Positions 1 through 11,552 are shown, numbered from the stretch's first letter. The stretch is DNA of 64,000 nt from Russula earlei (GCA_025769875.1 JAGFNK010000024.1:124001-188000); one strand, 5' to 3'. Notes: generated by a model from the letters alone, not told the origin. Made by a program: numbers and translations.

Positions 1-2139
1 ACCAAGGCATCTTTGGAGTCGACAATTGGCGCGCCGCTGTATCCGGGAATTGAATTGTCCTGGAACGCGGAGCAAAGCGAGACGTACAATCTCGATGTTC
101 CATTTACCATCAGCGACAATGTCCGCCCAGGAGACTTGACCAAGTACCTTTCGCTCCCCTGGCAGAGCGACTTTTACATGTGTCGATCATATTGGTGATC
201 GTCGTGGTTTTAGTTGGTTGAACTACGGCTGAGCGATTACCCTCCAGGTGGCCCTCCGCTCGTCCGGATGCTATCGTCACGGTGGAAGTGTATGACAAGG
301 TCAAGGCCAAGTTTCCCCCAGAGGAGGTCGCGAAGAATCTCAACGACCGTGTCCCTTGGGAACGCGGCCTGTTGCTAAACCATACAGGTGTGTGTTTTGA
401 TAAGCTTCATTGTACGAAAAGATTCAGGCTTGTCACTTTTCAGATACCTACCCCGATCAACCATTATTTGCCAACACCGATATGGCTAAGCACTGGCACC
501 AGCTTGGTTTCGTTACACAGAAACCATCTGTTGGACCTACGCCTATATTCGTGGAAGTGCAGCGTGGTGTCATCAAGCGAGACGGCAATTTAACGGGCCC
601 ACCCAAGGATCATCCACCCTACGGCAGACTCCCTTTGCCACTCCCTGACACGCCCCATCGTAGTATTACGACACTCAAGAGCCTTCGAGAACATCTACGT
701 GCTGCAATGGCTGTCGAGCTCAGCACTATCCCGCTGTATCTCTACGGGATGTACAGCATTAAGACCCCGAACGCGTACATAAATGATCCCAGGTATCACG
801 ACCCAATCGTCGGGGCCGTACGTGGTGCGTTCCTGTCGACCTCAATCTGGAGTCTCCGGTCGTAGATCTCTTTAATCCATTCAGGTGTTGTGTCCGAGGA
901 GATGCTCCACCTCAGCCTTGCAGGAAATATTCTCCTGGCTGTTGGTGGTAAGCCCAGGCTCTATGACCCTCACATTATTCCAAAGTATCCTATGGACATG
1001 CTGGACAGAATCCCACCTCTTCTCCTGCAGCTGAGGGCAATGACCAAGCCCAACCTTGACACTTGGCTGGAGGTTTGGGTTCTGTTCTAGACTGATTTCT
1101 ACTGAGTTCACTGATATATAATAATGCAGGTCGAGAGACCTGAACAGCCTAATGGTGCGCCTGAATCAGATAAATATCATACACTTGGCCAATTTTACGC
1201 CGCCATCAAGGAGGGTAGGTTGATTGTACTGATGCCACTCACGTTCTTTCGGCTCATGGCTCACAGGGCTCGCTTATCTGAACGCACGGATTCCGAACCT
1301 CTTCGACCCTAACACAGCCCCGTATCAATTTGCGTCCGGCCTGGGCTATCAACCTCAAGTGCGCGATGCAGGAGGCTCAGTCATTGTCACTGATCTGGCT
1401 AGTGCGGATTTGGCAATCGATATCATCGTTGATCAAGGAGAAGGCAATCCAGGACCATTTGATGACAAAGACAATCTTGAAGAATCTCACTATGCTACAT
1501 TCCTTGACCTGCAGAAGGGTAAAGCGACCTGGCATGTACACCCCGTCATAACAAATCCAACAACACGTGGTTACTGGGAACTAGACAAGAGGATTTATCA
1601 GGTTAGAATCGATGTCACTCTTTTAAATACCAATATTCAAAGCGATACACAAAACACAGGTTTCCGTCGCATTTGACGCTGCCTACTGCTTCTTGCTGCT
1701 TACGATCGAGAAGCTATGGACCATCAGTAACGATGATAGCAGGCAGGCTCTTGTCCTTGGCAACATGTTTTCGATCATGATGGGCGTTCTCGCACCATTA
1801 GCGAAGTTCCTAGTAACACAGCGAATCGGCAACTCGGATGAAGTAGCGGGTCCCTGCTTTGGTTATTATCCCTTCAATCGAAAAGAATCGGCCCTCAAAC
1901 AATTGCAACGCGAGATGCGGGAAGCCATCGATGTGTATGTAGACGTCACTCCAGAAACGCCAGACCAAGTCCCTGTAACCGACTATGGCGCGCAAATCGA
2001 GCAATTGATACCGATCCAAGATTCCGTCAATGCACTTTTGGATCTCGATACGTTTACGACCGTAGCCTCGCCCATTGTCAAGAATGTCGTACAGGGAGCC
2101 CAATCGAAAGGTGAAAAGGGGTTTGCTCGCGGATTTTGA
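1..2139 (+). CDS. LodA-like amino-acid oxidase C-terminal segment fused to ferritin-like (VioB/iminophenylpyruvate dimer synthase-type) domain, 5'-partial
   Basis: Open at the left edge. Exons 1-194, 248-387, 444-824, 885-1072, 1130-1214, 1267-1601 and 1660-2139 join in one frame into about 600 residues ending at TGA 2139. The first ~70 residues resemble the C-terminal region of LodA/GoxA quinoprotein amino-acid oxidases (LYPGIE, PGDLTKYLSLPWQSDF, YWWPSARPD). From about residue 190 the protein reads as the ferritin-like domain found in VioB-type enzymes, with helix AVELSTIPLYLYGMYSI and an EEMLHL ligand-type motif followed by LAGNILLAVGG. LodA enzymes oxidatively deaminate amino acids with a cysteine tryptophylquinone cofactor. 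VioB-type proteins couple amino-acid-derived imines. A fusion suggests an oxidase whose imine product is handed to a second domain, but that is inference. The residue just before the GAPLYPGIE stretch, where I expect the cofactor Cys, is Thr. Family assignments are from motif recognition; the N-terminal catalytic part lies outside the window. Confidence 0.75.
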
Positions 2140-2182
2140 AATCGTAGCAGATGGTTTCCATTGTGTACATGTACGATATTTA

Positions 2183-2196
2183 CCCCCCCCCCCCCC
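2183..2196. repeat. Poly-C run (14 C)
   Basis: An uninterrupted C homopolymer 44 bp downstream of the ferritin-like stop codon, in the 3' flank. Its length may be imprecise because such runs are hard to sequence. Confidence 0.8.
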
Positions 2197-2569
2197 GGAA
2201 TTAGTCTCGTCCCCAAATTATCGCGGTTGTAACAGTTACAAATTTCAGATTCAGAAACCACATGTGATGTATTCTCTGCCAATTAAGCGTAACACCCTGT
2301 CTATACTCATGTCTTGTTTAGCCATGAGTGGTGGCCGTGCGCGCAAGTCGGACTTTGTTCTCCTCTGCCGGGATGTAATCCGTCACACAAAACCGCTCTA
2401 GGACTCGTACTTAAATGGTCACCCACACACGTGGCGCATAACTGAAAAGCAGCGTCAATGCACTGCATTACTTCACGGTACTGTTCCATTGGGGCAATGG
2501 TCCTCAAGGCGCACAGCGCACGCTAAAGAATTTTCAAAAGCAAAGAATTTCATCCTTGCATCACGAATC

Positions 2570-2750
2570 AAGGAAACTGCTTCTAATGACCGAGGTGTGT
2601 CGGAAAGGAGCGGGGTGACTGGGCAGTCAGTTCCCCGGCGAGCCAAGACGATGATGATAGCGTTACTTGCCTGACCAGGCCGCTGGTAAATTCAACTTTG
2701 GTATCAATCACGCGCCCGTAGTCTTTATTATGTCGAAAGTCTTGATTGAT
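2570..2750 (-). pseudogene. Cytochrome P450 3'-end relic
   Basis: Read on the minus strand, about 2717-2675 encodes DYGRVIDTKVEFTSGLV followed by a donor-like GCAAGT. About 2630-2570 retains the last P450 exon in damaged form (CACCCCGCTCC..., then frame lost). The same two exons are intact in the P450 at 12010-14186 (GRIIETKAEFTSGLV and HPAPFRCSIKPRS). Everything upstream in the P450 gene, including the heme loop, is absent here because LYS2 begins at 2865. It is therefore a non-functional remnant that now makes up much of the space in front of LYS2. Confidence 0.8.
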
Positions 2751-2864
2751 CGTTCATTCACCTTGAAAATCAAAAGAATTCGAATTCACGTCACGCCGGA
2801 AATGTCTGACCCAGGCCGGCCCGGGTGTGTGATTATCCTCCCTCTGGTCAGTCCGCGTCGCACC

Positions 2865-5800
2865 ATGACTTCGAATGCTTTGGCACGAATAACTGTCCGT
2901 TTGCAAAATCTACCTTCAATATCTTTACCTACAGATTTCCCCCGGCCCTCTAGCGCACTTCGCTTCGTCGAGGCCGTCCATGTCGCCGAACTTTCGGAGC
3001 AAACGTCACTCAGCCTGCTAAAACTCGCCCTATATAACGAGAATTTCTCGGATGACGAGGATGACTTATCCATGTCCGGTCGACCTTCAGCATTTCACCT
3101 ACTCCTTTCCGCATTCGCCGTCCTTTTGCACCGCTACACAGGTGATACCGATCTTGTCATCGGCTCTTCTTCTCCGTCTGCGAAGGATTATCTCATCCTT
3201 CGAATATCTGTCGATCCAAACGACCCTTTCTGGGCTATCGTCAAGAATGTCCAGCAGGCTGAACACGAAGCTGAACAGGATTGCCTTCCATATGGGACTG
3301 TCATTCGAGCTCTTGGAAAAGACAGAGAGGACGTTCCGGAAACATCCAAATCTATCTTCCGTGTCAGGTTCTTTGATGAAACGGATGCGCAGAAGGAGAA
3401 CTTTGTTCAATCGACCGATCTTGCTTCTGATATTACTTTTTTTGTCACTCGCCCTCCCTCATCTATCCACGAATCCATTGCGCCTCGGATTTCTCTGCGC
3501 ATAGCTTTCAATTCGCTTCTATTCACTCGAACTCGTATTTCTTGTATCGTTGATCAGCTCTCCGCTCTTCTTCGTAGGGCCGCCTCTTCTCCGCTGTCAC
3601 CGATCGGGTCCATTTCTCTGCTGACATCTTCCCAACGAACAAACCTACCTGATCCAACTGCCGACCTAAATTGGTGCGACTGGAAAGGTGCCATCACAGA
3701 TGTATTCTCTAAAAACGCTCGCCAATTTCCCCAACGACCTTGTGTTGTACAGAGCATTCCTGCAGCCCATTTGGACGAAGTGCAACAGCGAAGATATTTC
3801 TCCTATGGAACAATACTACGGGCATCAAACATTCTTGCTCATCATCTCATCTCCGGCGGTGTCAAGCCAGGAGATATCGTCATGATATATGCGTATCGCA
3901 GCGTCGATTTGGTTGTTGCGGTCATGGGAACGCTGAAAGCGGGGGCAGCCTTTTCTGTCATTGGTACGTTTTGGACATCTTGCAAACTAGAAATTTGCCA
4001 AATCATAATTTGTAGATCCTGCGTACCCTCCCTCGCGACAGACCACCTACCTTTGTGTTGCCCTCCCCCGTGCTTTAATTGTCCTCAAAGGGGCCGGAAC
4101 GATTAATCCGACTGTCCGAGCTCTCATTGCTTCTGAACTTCAAATTTGCATCGAGGTACCCGCATTGGAACTATACCCAGATGGCACCATCGTCGGGGGA
4201 CCTGGTGCAGGCGATTCGGATGTTCTCCTCCCCCAATACAGCATGGGAGACTCTGATCCTGACGTTCTTCTTGGGCCGGATAGCATTGCTACTCTGTCAT
4301 TTACGAGTGGAAGTACTGGCATTCCGAAAGCAGTCAAGGGTCGACATTATAGCTTGACTCACTTCTTTCCATGGATGGGCCACCAGTTCGACATTGGGCA
4401 GACCTCCAAATTTACCATGCTCAGCGGTATCGCTCATGACCCTATTCAGCGGGATAGTGAGCTCAACCAGCCTCTCTTTTTGAATTCCTCATCCTGATTC
4501 CACTACTAGTGTTTACTCCCTTGTTCTTCGGGGCGGAACTTCATGTTCCGACATTCGATGACATTAACACCCCTGGACAGCTTGCAGAATGGATGGCAAA
4601 CAGTGAAGTCACGGTAACTCATTTGACGCCCGCTATGGGCCAACTTCTATCAGCTCAGGCCACCCACCAAATTCCTTCCCTCCTCAACGCATTTTTCGTG
4701 GGGGATATCTTGACTAAACGCGACTGTACCCGCCTACAATCGCTGGCAGCCAATGTGCGCATCATCAATATGTATGGAACAACAGAGACCCAACGTGCTG
4801 TATCATACTTTGCTATCCCGAGCATTTCCGAAGACCCGACGTTCTTGGCAACACAAAAAGATATCATGCCAGCGGGTCAGGGCATGATTGATGTTCAACT
4901 TCTTGTTGTGAACAGGAACGACAAGAACGTCCTCGCCGCGATCGGGGAAATCGGGGAGATTTATGTACGCTCAGGAGGGCTAGCAGAAGGATATTCAGAT
5001 CCAGCTGCCACAGCCGAGAAGTTCGTCGTTAATTGGTTCCCCACGACAGTTCAGCGACACGATACCTTTCTCCAACCGCCGAACGGGCCCCCCCCTGGCC
5101 CGGAGATCAAATACTGGAAAGGAATTCGCGACCGAATGTATCGATCCGGCGATCTTGGTCGTTACATGCCTAACGGCATCGTGGAATGCACTGGGCGCGC
5201 CGATGATCAAGTAAAAATCAGAGGGTTCCGTATCGAACTGGGAGAGATCGATACACACCTAAGCCAACACCGCCTTGTGAGAGAGAACATCACGCTGGTC
5301 CGAAGAGACAAAGACGAGGAGAAGATTTTGGTTAGTTACTTTGTGCCCCTTGAAGGGTCCGATCTCGACGGCTTCGCCAGCGATCTGCCCGATGGGGGGG
5401 ATGTCTTCGGTGGCATACGAAAATACAAGCGCCTTATCAAGGACATTAGAGAACACCTCAAGGAAAAACTCCCGAGTTACAGTGTTCCCACATGTACGTC
5501 CCCGCGTCATTTCAACATGAACACTTACCGAATGTTGTCAAGTGTTCGTTCCGTTGAAGAAAATGCCCCTGAACCCGAATGGGAAAATCGACAAACCGGC
5601 CCTTCCATTCCCGGACACTGCACAGGCAGTTAACTATACTACGCAGCCTCAAGCAGCTGGTCGTGTTCCCAGTCCAACCGAGCAAACCATGCGGACTATA
5701 TGGTCTCGAATTCTCCCATCTGCGCCATCTCCGATTCCATTTGATGACAATTTCTTTGATCTTGGTGGTCATTCCATCCTTGCCACGCGGCTTATTTTCG

Positions 5801-7398
5801 AGATCCGGAAAACATTCATTGTAAATGCTCCCCTTGGTTTGATATTCGAAGAGCCCACCATTTCCGGCTTGTCTATGGCAATAGACATTATGCGAAATGC
5901 AGATCTCGGTCTTACCGGTATACCTGCGAGGAATCCCGAAGCCGCAAGTAAGACACAAGATTCACCCACATGCACAAAAAACCATTCAGCCAATTACAGC
6001 AAGGACTTTGATATCCTGCGTTCGATGCTACGATCCTCATACCCTCGGCCTACTTTCCCCGTTACGGGGGGGCGTATCACCGTTTTTCTCACTGGTGGCA
6101 CTGGCTTCCTTGGAGTCTTCATCTTGCGCTGTCTCCTCTCGCATGAGAGGGTGAAAAAAGTCATCTGTATCGTTCGTTCATCGACGGACACGAAGGCGGC
6201 AGAACGTCTAATGCAAAGTGCAAGCGATCGCGGCGTATGGGACGAGAGTTGGGTTCCTAATGCGCGCTTAGAGGTGTTGCGCGGTGACCTGGATGAAGAA
6301 GCTTTCGGACTGGCCCCTGACGTATGGGATCGCGTTACTAGAGAGGCGGACGTGATACTTCACAACGGAGCCTTGGTAGGCGTACCTTCCACCTCATCTG
6401 TCTGCGGCCTTGATTCACGCGCTTCCGTAAAAGGTCCACTGGGTATTTCCATACGAGAGACTGCGATCTGCTAACGTCCTAGGGACATTGAAGGCGATTG
6501 AATTTGCGTGCCTGGGGAAACCAAAGCACTTTGTTTTTGTGTCAAGCACTTCTGCTATTGACACGGAATATTACGTTCGCCTTTCCGACACCTCGTTGCA
6601 CGAGGGTAAAGGCGGTGTTTCCGAAGACGACACCTTGGAGGGTTCACGCACGGGTCTCAAGACCGGGTACGGCCAATCTAAGTGGGTGTCAGAAAAACTA
6701 CTGTTTGAGGCGGGCAAACGGGGCCTGTGTGGCTACATTGTTCGTCCGGGTTACGTCGTGGGCGATGCGGACACTGGGGGTGCGTGGCTTATCCAAGTCG
6801 GCTGATGGAGCTGGACTGATGCATCCGCGCTACAGTGACCAATACGGACGACTTCATCTGGCGCCTTGCAAAGGGATGCATTCAGCTTGGATTTGTCCCC
6901 GACATCAATAATAATATCAACATGGTTCCAGTTGACCACGTGGCACACTGTATCACACAGGCTGTGTTATCTCCGCGCGCAGAAGCCGGGCTAACTGTCC
7001 TCCATGTACGAGCGCGACCTCCTCCTACATTCAACACCCTCTTCTCCTCTCTTGCTCGTTACGGTTTTGCGGCAGAAAGATGTGAATATCTTGTCTGGAG
7101 ACGCAAGTTGGAGCAACATGTCATGGAGGTCCAGGACAATGCGCTGTTCCCTCTCCTTCACTTCGTGCTGGATGACTTGCCCACTAGTACAAAGTCTCCT
7201 GACCTTGACGATTCGAACACGCAAGCCCTGCTTAGAGGTCATGAAGACAAAGGAAATAGAACGGTGTCAGAGGCATTGGTGACCAAATACCTTTCCTGGC
7301 TTATCCTTGCCGACTTTCTGCCTAAACCCTCATTCACCTGGAGCAGTCTCCCTTCCCAAGCTGGGCCACATCTCCGTAGGAAAAGCTTTAGGACGTAG
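2865..7398 (+). CDS. LYS2: L-2-aminoadipate reductase (alpha-aminoadipate reductase) Lys2
   Basis: Exons 2865-3963, 4016-4456, 4510-5493, 5543-6375, 6434-6779 and 6836-7398 give 1421 residues, the usual Lys2 size. The enzyme activates 2-aminoadipate as an adenylate, loads it on a phosphopantetheine arm and reduces it with NADPH to the semialdehyde in fungal lysine biosynthesis. Domain order is: N-terminal condensation-like region; adenylation domain ([62 protein letters not shown]); carrier domain with [11 protein letters not shown] (Ser carries the arm); and reductase domain with [11 protein letters not shown], the IDTEYY and GYGQSKW short-chain-dehydrogenase motifs and NMVPVDHVA. The start ATG 2865 lies in CACCATGA and aligns with family N-termini; upstream in-frame ATGs at 2730 and 2802 precede non-conserved sequence. 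It looks fully functional. Because the A-T-R layout is Lys2-specific throughout, I do not consider it a secondary-metabolite NRPS-like enzyme. Confidence 0.96.
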
Positions 7399-7792
7399 CG
7401 GTGCTTAAGAAATACGTTTACACATCTGATATATATTACGAATGTATTGTCTTCTACCTTCGCAGCTGAACCAGTTTTCGTTGTCCCAGTCAACGCAGCG
7501 AGTCGATGTGTAGTCACGGTTCAATAGCAGCAATTGTCTCATACTGGGCCATTATAGTGACCACGTCATCTCCTGTTAGATACTTATGTTTGGCTAGTAA
7601 CTATGGTCAAGCAAGTAGAGTTTATTAGCGGTGACTCATGTCTCCGAGGCGGATAAAACAAACAAACGTACGAGCAGCCATACGCGCATGCCTTTCCACC
7701 CTGCCGTTTCCATTATGGTTGTGTGGAAAGTCTTCACAAATTCTATCACCGATTTGCAATGATCCAGAAGGTACGAGCTTTTCAACCCCTAG
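7399..7792. other. Intergenic, convergent 3' ends
   Basis: The space between the LYS2 stop and the end of the minus-strand VEFS-like gene. I see no coding signal, repeat or RNA gene. It probably holds the two 3' UTRs. Confidence 0.5.
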
Positions 7793-9781
7793 TCAGCCAA
7801 GGACAAAACATTCAGTGGAGGGGGTCAAATACCGTCGTTTAAAAAATATCCACCGATTCCACAATGCCTGCATTGCCTTTTCCTCGTCTCTTATGTCATC
7901 AATCTCAAACAGCTCCTCGTCTCGCTCCAAAAGTGACCAAGATGTTAAGCCGTAGTCGGACATGGGATATCTCGCAACGAGATCATAGAGACGCGGACCA
8001 CAGGGGCGACAAGAGAATCCAAGGGTATCATTGTCGTCGTCCACACTTACTGGGTGGTAAGGATATACTGCAAGAGGGCCGAGCGGATCGCGAGAACCAG
8101 GCGCCTGATGAAGACTATCGCTAGCTTCGTCAGGGATGAGAGACGCAGTGCGGGAAGCAGGAGTCGGCGAAAATTCTGGTTTGAGCTGGAAGAAAGCTGT
8201 GACTGGATGTTCTACGTATGTCGCAGCCTGTTGGGTAGGTGTCGGGGACTCCCTGGGGCCGGGTTCCGATACTGGCGGTGCATCAACGGGCGGCCAATGT
8301 CGATCCAAAGGGTCAAGAGTTGAAGAACTTCCCTGCTAAATCAGAAGACGATGGGGTGAAACCAATTTGTTTGCTTGCCGTGATGATTCGGGACCTTCCC
8401 ATTCATCGACAAGTATCTCATCTCCAGGAAGCTCCAACGTAAGTTCCAAGCTCTGTGTCCATGAGCAAGCAATAACACTCCACAATAAAGTTACGACTTA
8501 CTCCGTTTTTGCGTCTTCGCCAATTCGTCTCCACTTCGGGGTGATCCCATTCCAGATGTGCTTCCAGCATCTCCTTCGTAATCAGACGTCCAAGGGTATC
8601 ACACAAGGGGCAAACCAATTGGTCGAAGGCTAGTTTCACTTCGTGGACCGCGTATTCCGTCACTTCGTTGTCCCACTCGTCGTCCGAGACATCTTTGGGC
8701 ATTTTGTAGAGAATATCCAATAATTGCTTCTCTGGTGAAACGGAGTTCACAACGAGCCCTTTCATTTGGCAGCGTCGGAGAAAGCTGGTCCTGACAACAC
8801 GACGAAGAAATGGCAAGCGTCTTTTCTTGACGGCGTTGACTGTCGACAACGAGAGAGAACCGAATGCTACCACCATACTCTTCCATACAGCGTCATCCTC
8901 GTCAGCAACAGCTGATCCATGTGAGCGAACTGGTGTGCCAGTAGTTGTAGGCTTCGGCATCCTCTTACCCTTGGCATTACCTTCTCCAAATTAAATTAGA
9001 TAGGGATTTCGAGTCACAGATATGATTATATACTCACTAGATTCAGCTAACTTTTGGTGATTATCCAGTGAGGTTCTCCCAAAAACGATGGTTGCATAGC
9101 CTACGCTATCAACATGGCTGTTGCTATACATGAGACCATCTCCAGGACAACACTAAAGCATTAAGCACTTTCTATGTTGGTTCAGGAGAAGGTCACGTCT
9201 CCTGCTTGGGCCCACTTGTGTTGCTGCCTTCATCCGTCTAGATAGACTCTTCGTCGCTGTACTACCTAAGGGTCGACCCGATGGGATCCTATCCTTGGGC
9301 ATCTTGGGATAATGAGTGATGCGGGAGAAGTTAACATTCTTGCGCGGAGTAGGCTTCAGCCGGCGCTCGAGTTGAGAGAATCTAGTAACAGGAGAATTGG
9401 CTGCACGATGAAACCCTGCCACACCAGCAATTGCGTAAGGGCGCGATGTGACTATGGGGCGCGGTGCTGTACAAGAACTCAGCGCGTAGCCGCATGGAAG
9501 AGACTAAAAGGCAACCAGACCGTTTGGGGTGTTTCGTGCTCCTGTTGAATCGGGCACAGTCTGGCGTACCTATAGTAAGATCAGACTGAGACGACCTCAC
9601 AACATCAACGTAAGCGTCATTGTACTCTCTGCGATGCATCGGGGTGTGCAGACTTTCTGGCGACAGGAACGAGATCGGTTCTACTATCGGAGGGTTGCGT
9701 TCGCCTATGGAGCTGCCTTTGTAACGTTGCTGTGTCTGAAGGGGTACCGATAGCTTTGCGAGCTCTGTTGGGTAAAGGCAT
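7793..9781 (-). pseudogene. VEFS-box / SUZ12-like Polycomb protein, frame interrupted by three TAG codons
   Basis: On the minus strand a start-like ATG at 9781 opens MPLPNRARKAIG. After a probable intron, the frame runs through GRPLGSTATKSLSRRMK, MYSNSHVDSVGYATIVFG and (after a clear ~54-bp intron with donor GTGAGT) KRMPKPTTTG. It continues into a C2H2 zinc finger (CPLC...HLEWDH, about 8600-8550) and a VEFS-type segment LYDLVARYPMSDYGL...EEKAMQALWNRWIFF near 7860-7960. In SUZ12 proteins this finger-VEFS module binds the EZH2 methyltransferase in PRC2. Three in-frame TAG codons interrupt one continuous frame (after VAF, KCLML and HRLLI). Each sits in a TTTAG context like a splice acceptor, so they could be tiny or poorly recognised introns rather than nonsense. 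Status, gene or pseudogene, is unresolved. The family call rests on the zinc finger plus the ALWNRW segment. Confidence 0.5.
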
Positions 9782-9786
9782 GGCAA

Positions 9787-10112
9787 TGGTCACTAGGTGG
9801 GTGTTGAAAAGATCGACTGAAGAGGATGCAACTTGAGTTCAAGTGGTTTGGAGGAGACCCTGGGTCATCAAAAAAAAAACCTTAGCCTCATCAGATAAGA
9901 TAAGATAAAGAAAATATTGTCATTTGGCGAGCTTTTTGGGTGTGCATCCAGCGAAAGGAGCATTCGATGGCTCGGTTATAGTGGAAATCACGGGAGGTGC
10001 AGAAGTAACGGGACAGCATAAGGCCGGACGATACATGAAACCGTGAACTCCAAGAACGCATTCAACCATAATTTAACCCGTCATGAGTGCGATCTCGCTC
10101 GCCCCGAGTGCG
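9787..10112. other. Intergenic / probable promoter of the VEFS-like gene
   Basis: No coding frame recognised. It contains an A-rich run near 9871 and GATAAGATAAGATAAAG near 9894-9909 (three GATA-type cores in a row on the plus strand), which could bind GATA-family factors. This is a weak regulatory inference. Confidence 0.35.
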
Positions 10113-11400
10113 CTAATTATTGTCTCTCCCTCCCGCACGCGATCGACCTTCAGCGAAACGATTTTTCCCATTGGCATACAAGGCTGTGGGGGTACGTGAG
10201 AAATTCGGGGCTTCTGGTGCGACGGAGCAACGGGCACATTCGAAGGTTGATATGGTTCTGGAGGACCTTGTGCAGGGTAATGAATAGGAAGGAGATGGAT
10301 TCATGGGAGTGGAGGGGGACGAAAGTTATCCCGCGTAGATTGGCTGCGATTCGTTGTGATAGGGCGGAATGACGATGGCGGGAGGCGTAGAGGCTCGGTG
10401 ATACGTGGGGGACCAAGGGGCTTGCGGAGGCTGTTGGCAGTGCCTACACTTGTCGAATTCATCATGAGATGATTCATAACCAGGTGATCTTAGCTTAGAA
10501 GATAATATGAGCAGAGCGAATAGGGAACGACGCTTGGAAAGAATACACGATTTGGGATCAGCTGACAGTGGATCTGTCCAGAAGTAATCGTGTTCAAGTT
10601 CCTCTGTTGTAGTAATGCGTTCCCCAGGGTTGCATGTAGGCAGCCTGTCAATGGGATCGCAAGTCTCCGCCAGACAATTCTGTCAGCTGAAAGGACCAAC
10701 TGCACTTCTGGCTATCACCGACTGTTCAAAGACAGATTCAAGTCGTTTCAGGTGTTGGCCGTGATGCTTCACGCCCTCACAGCCCGGCAAGGTATCAAAA
10801 TTCGGCCAAGGATGTTGGTTAGGAGTACCGCACATTTGCCATATCTTCTCGAGTTGGACCAGATCCGAATATCTGGGGAGAATAGGATGGGGTAAGAACA
10901 ATTCTCCGAGTACACACCTATAAGAAGAGTCATTTAATCACAAAATAAGATGGGCTCGAGCATACCCAACCCCACAGACATCAATTTCTCCGCCTAATTT
11001 CTAGTAACTCAGGAGGGTGGTACCATCGTGTCACCACGCAGTCTGTTTAGCGCCGCTCCTGACTGCGCGAATTCAAAGCATTCGCATCATCCGTTGGGGT
11101 GCTGGGATCGTATGATCGCGCCAGACCGAAGTCCGCTATTCTTAGAGAACCATTATTTGAGATCAAGTGATTCGCTGCTTTCATATAGCGATGTAGAATG
11201 TGATTCTGGGTAGAACGAGTGTGAATTTGAAACCAACTCTATGCATGTACTCGGACAAGGATCATTCGCTAGAGCCCTACCACGAGTAGGGCTCATACCT
11301 GGGTCCATAAAGATCCCTTCCACGGCTGCGATCGTGGTAATCACGACGCGGCGGCCTTGGAGAATCGTAGTATTCGCCGCATAGTACTTCTCCTCGTGGT
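10113..11400 (-). pseudogene. BUR1/CDK9-type cyclin-dependent kinase pseudogene
   Basis: Minus-strand reading gives kinase C-lobe blocks in correct order: [15 protein letters not shown] (about 11205-11161), [16 protein letters not shown] (about 11150-11105), TDCVVTRWYHPPELL (about 11046-11005), NYGGEID, LGELFLPHPILP...LEKIWQMCGTPNQHPWPNF (about 10905-10795), LPGCEGVKHHG, then NPGERITTTEELEHDYFW and DPLSADPKS (about 10630-10545), and a proline-rich tail. These match fungal BUR1/SGV1 kinases, which phosphorylate the RNA polymerase II CTD and Spt5. The catalytic HRD is HRY, there is a TAA at 11047-11049 just before TDCVV, and the whole ATP-binding N-lobe is missing. Only an Arg/Tyr-rich N-terminal remnant (RRDYHDRSRGRD) lies upstream near 11330. 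At least two original introns are still recognisable. It is a dead copy; a functional BUR1 must exist elsewhere. Confidence 0.88.
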
Positions 11401-11552
11401 GCCAATTTGCCAGGAGAGTTATTAGTGACAGTCACGCAGGTCACGCACATTGGGTCTTTGTCTTTCTCATGCCCTCGACGACCTGAGCATGGGTGCGTAC
11501 ACTCGATTCCATCTTCCTGGTCTCTAGGGCCATTCCGACATAGCATCGTTGA

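Larger units (their letters stand above)
1846..2750. repeat. Duplicated segment, copy A (intact ferritin-like tail plus P450 relic)
   Basis: This stretch covers the last ~300 bp of the ferritin-like gene, its downstream spacer and a remnant of P450 3' exons on the opposite strand. It matches 11553-12245 in the same order and orientation, with many small indels. Shared landmarks include TTATTATCCCTTCAATCG, CAATTGCAACGCGAGATGCG, TCAATGCACTGCATT and CTGACCAGGC. See copy B. Confidence 0.85.

Noticed and set aside
2865..7398. NRPS-like secondary-metabolite enzyme
   Set aside because: Motifs match Lys2 from end to end, including the Lys2-specific N-terminal region and reductase, so it is primary lysine metabolism.
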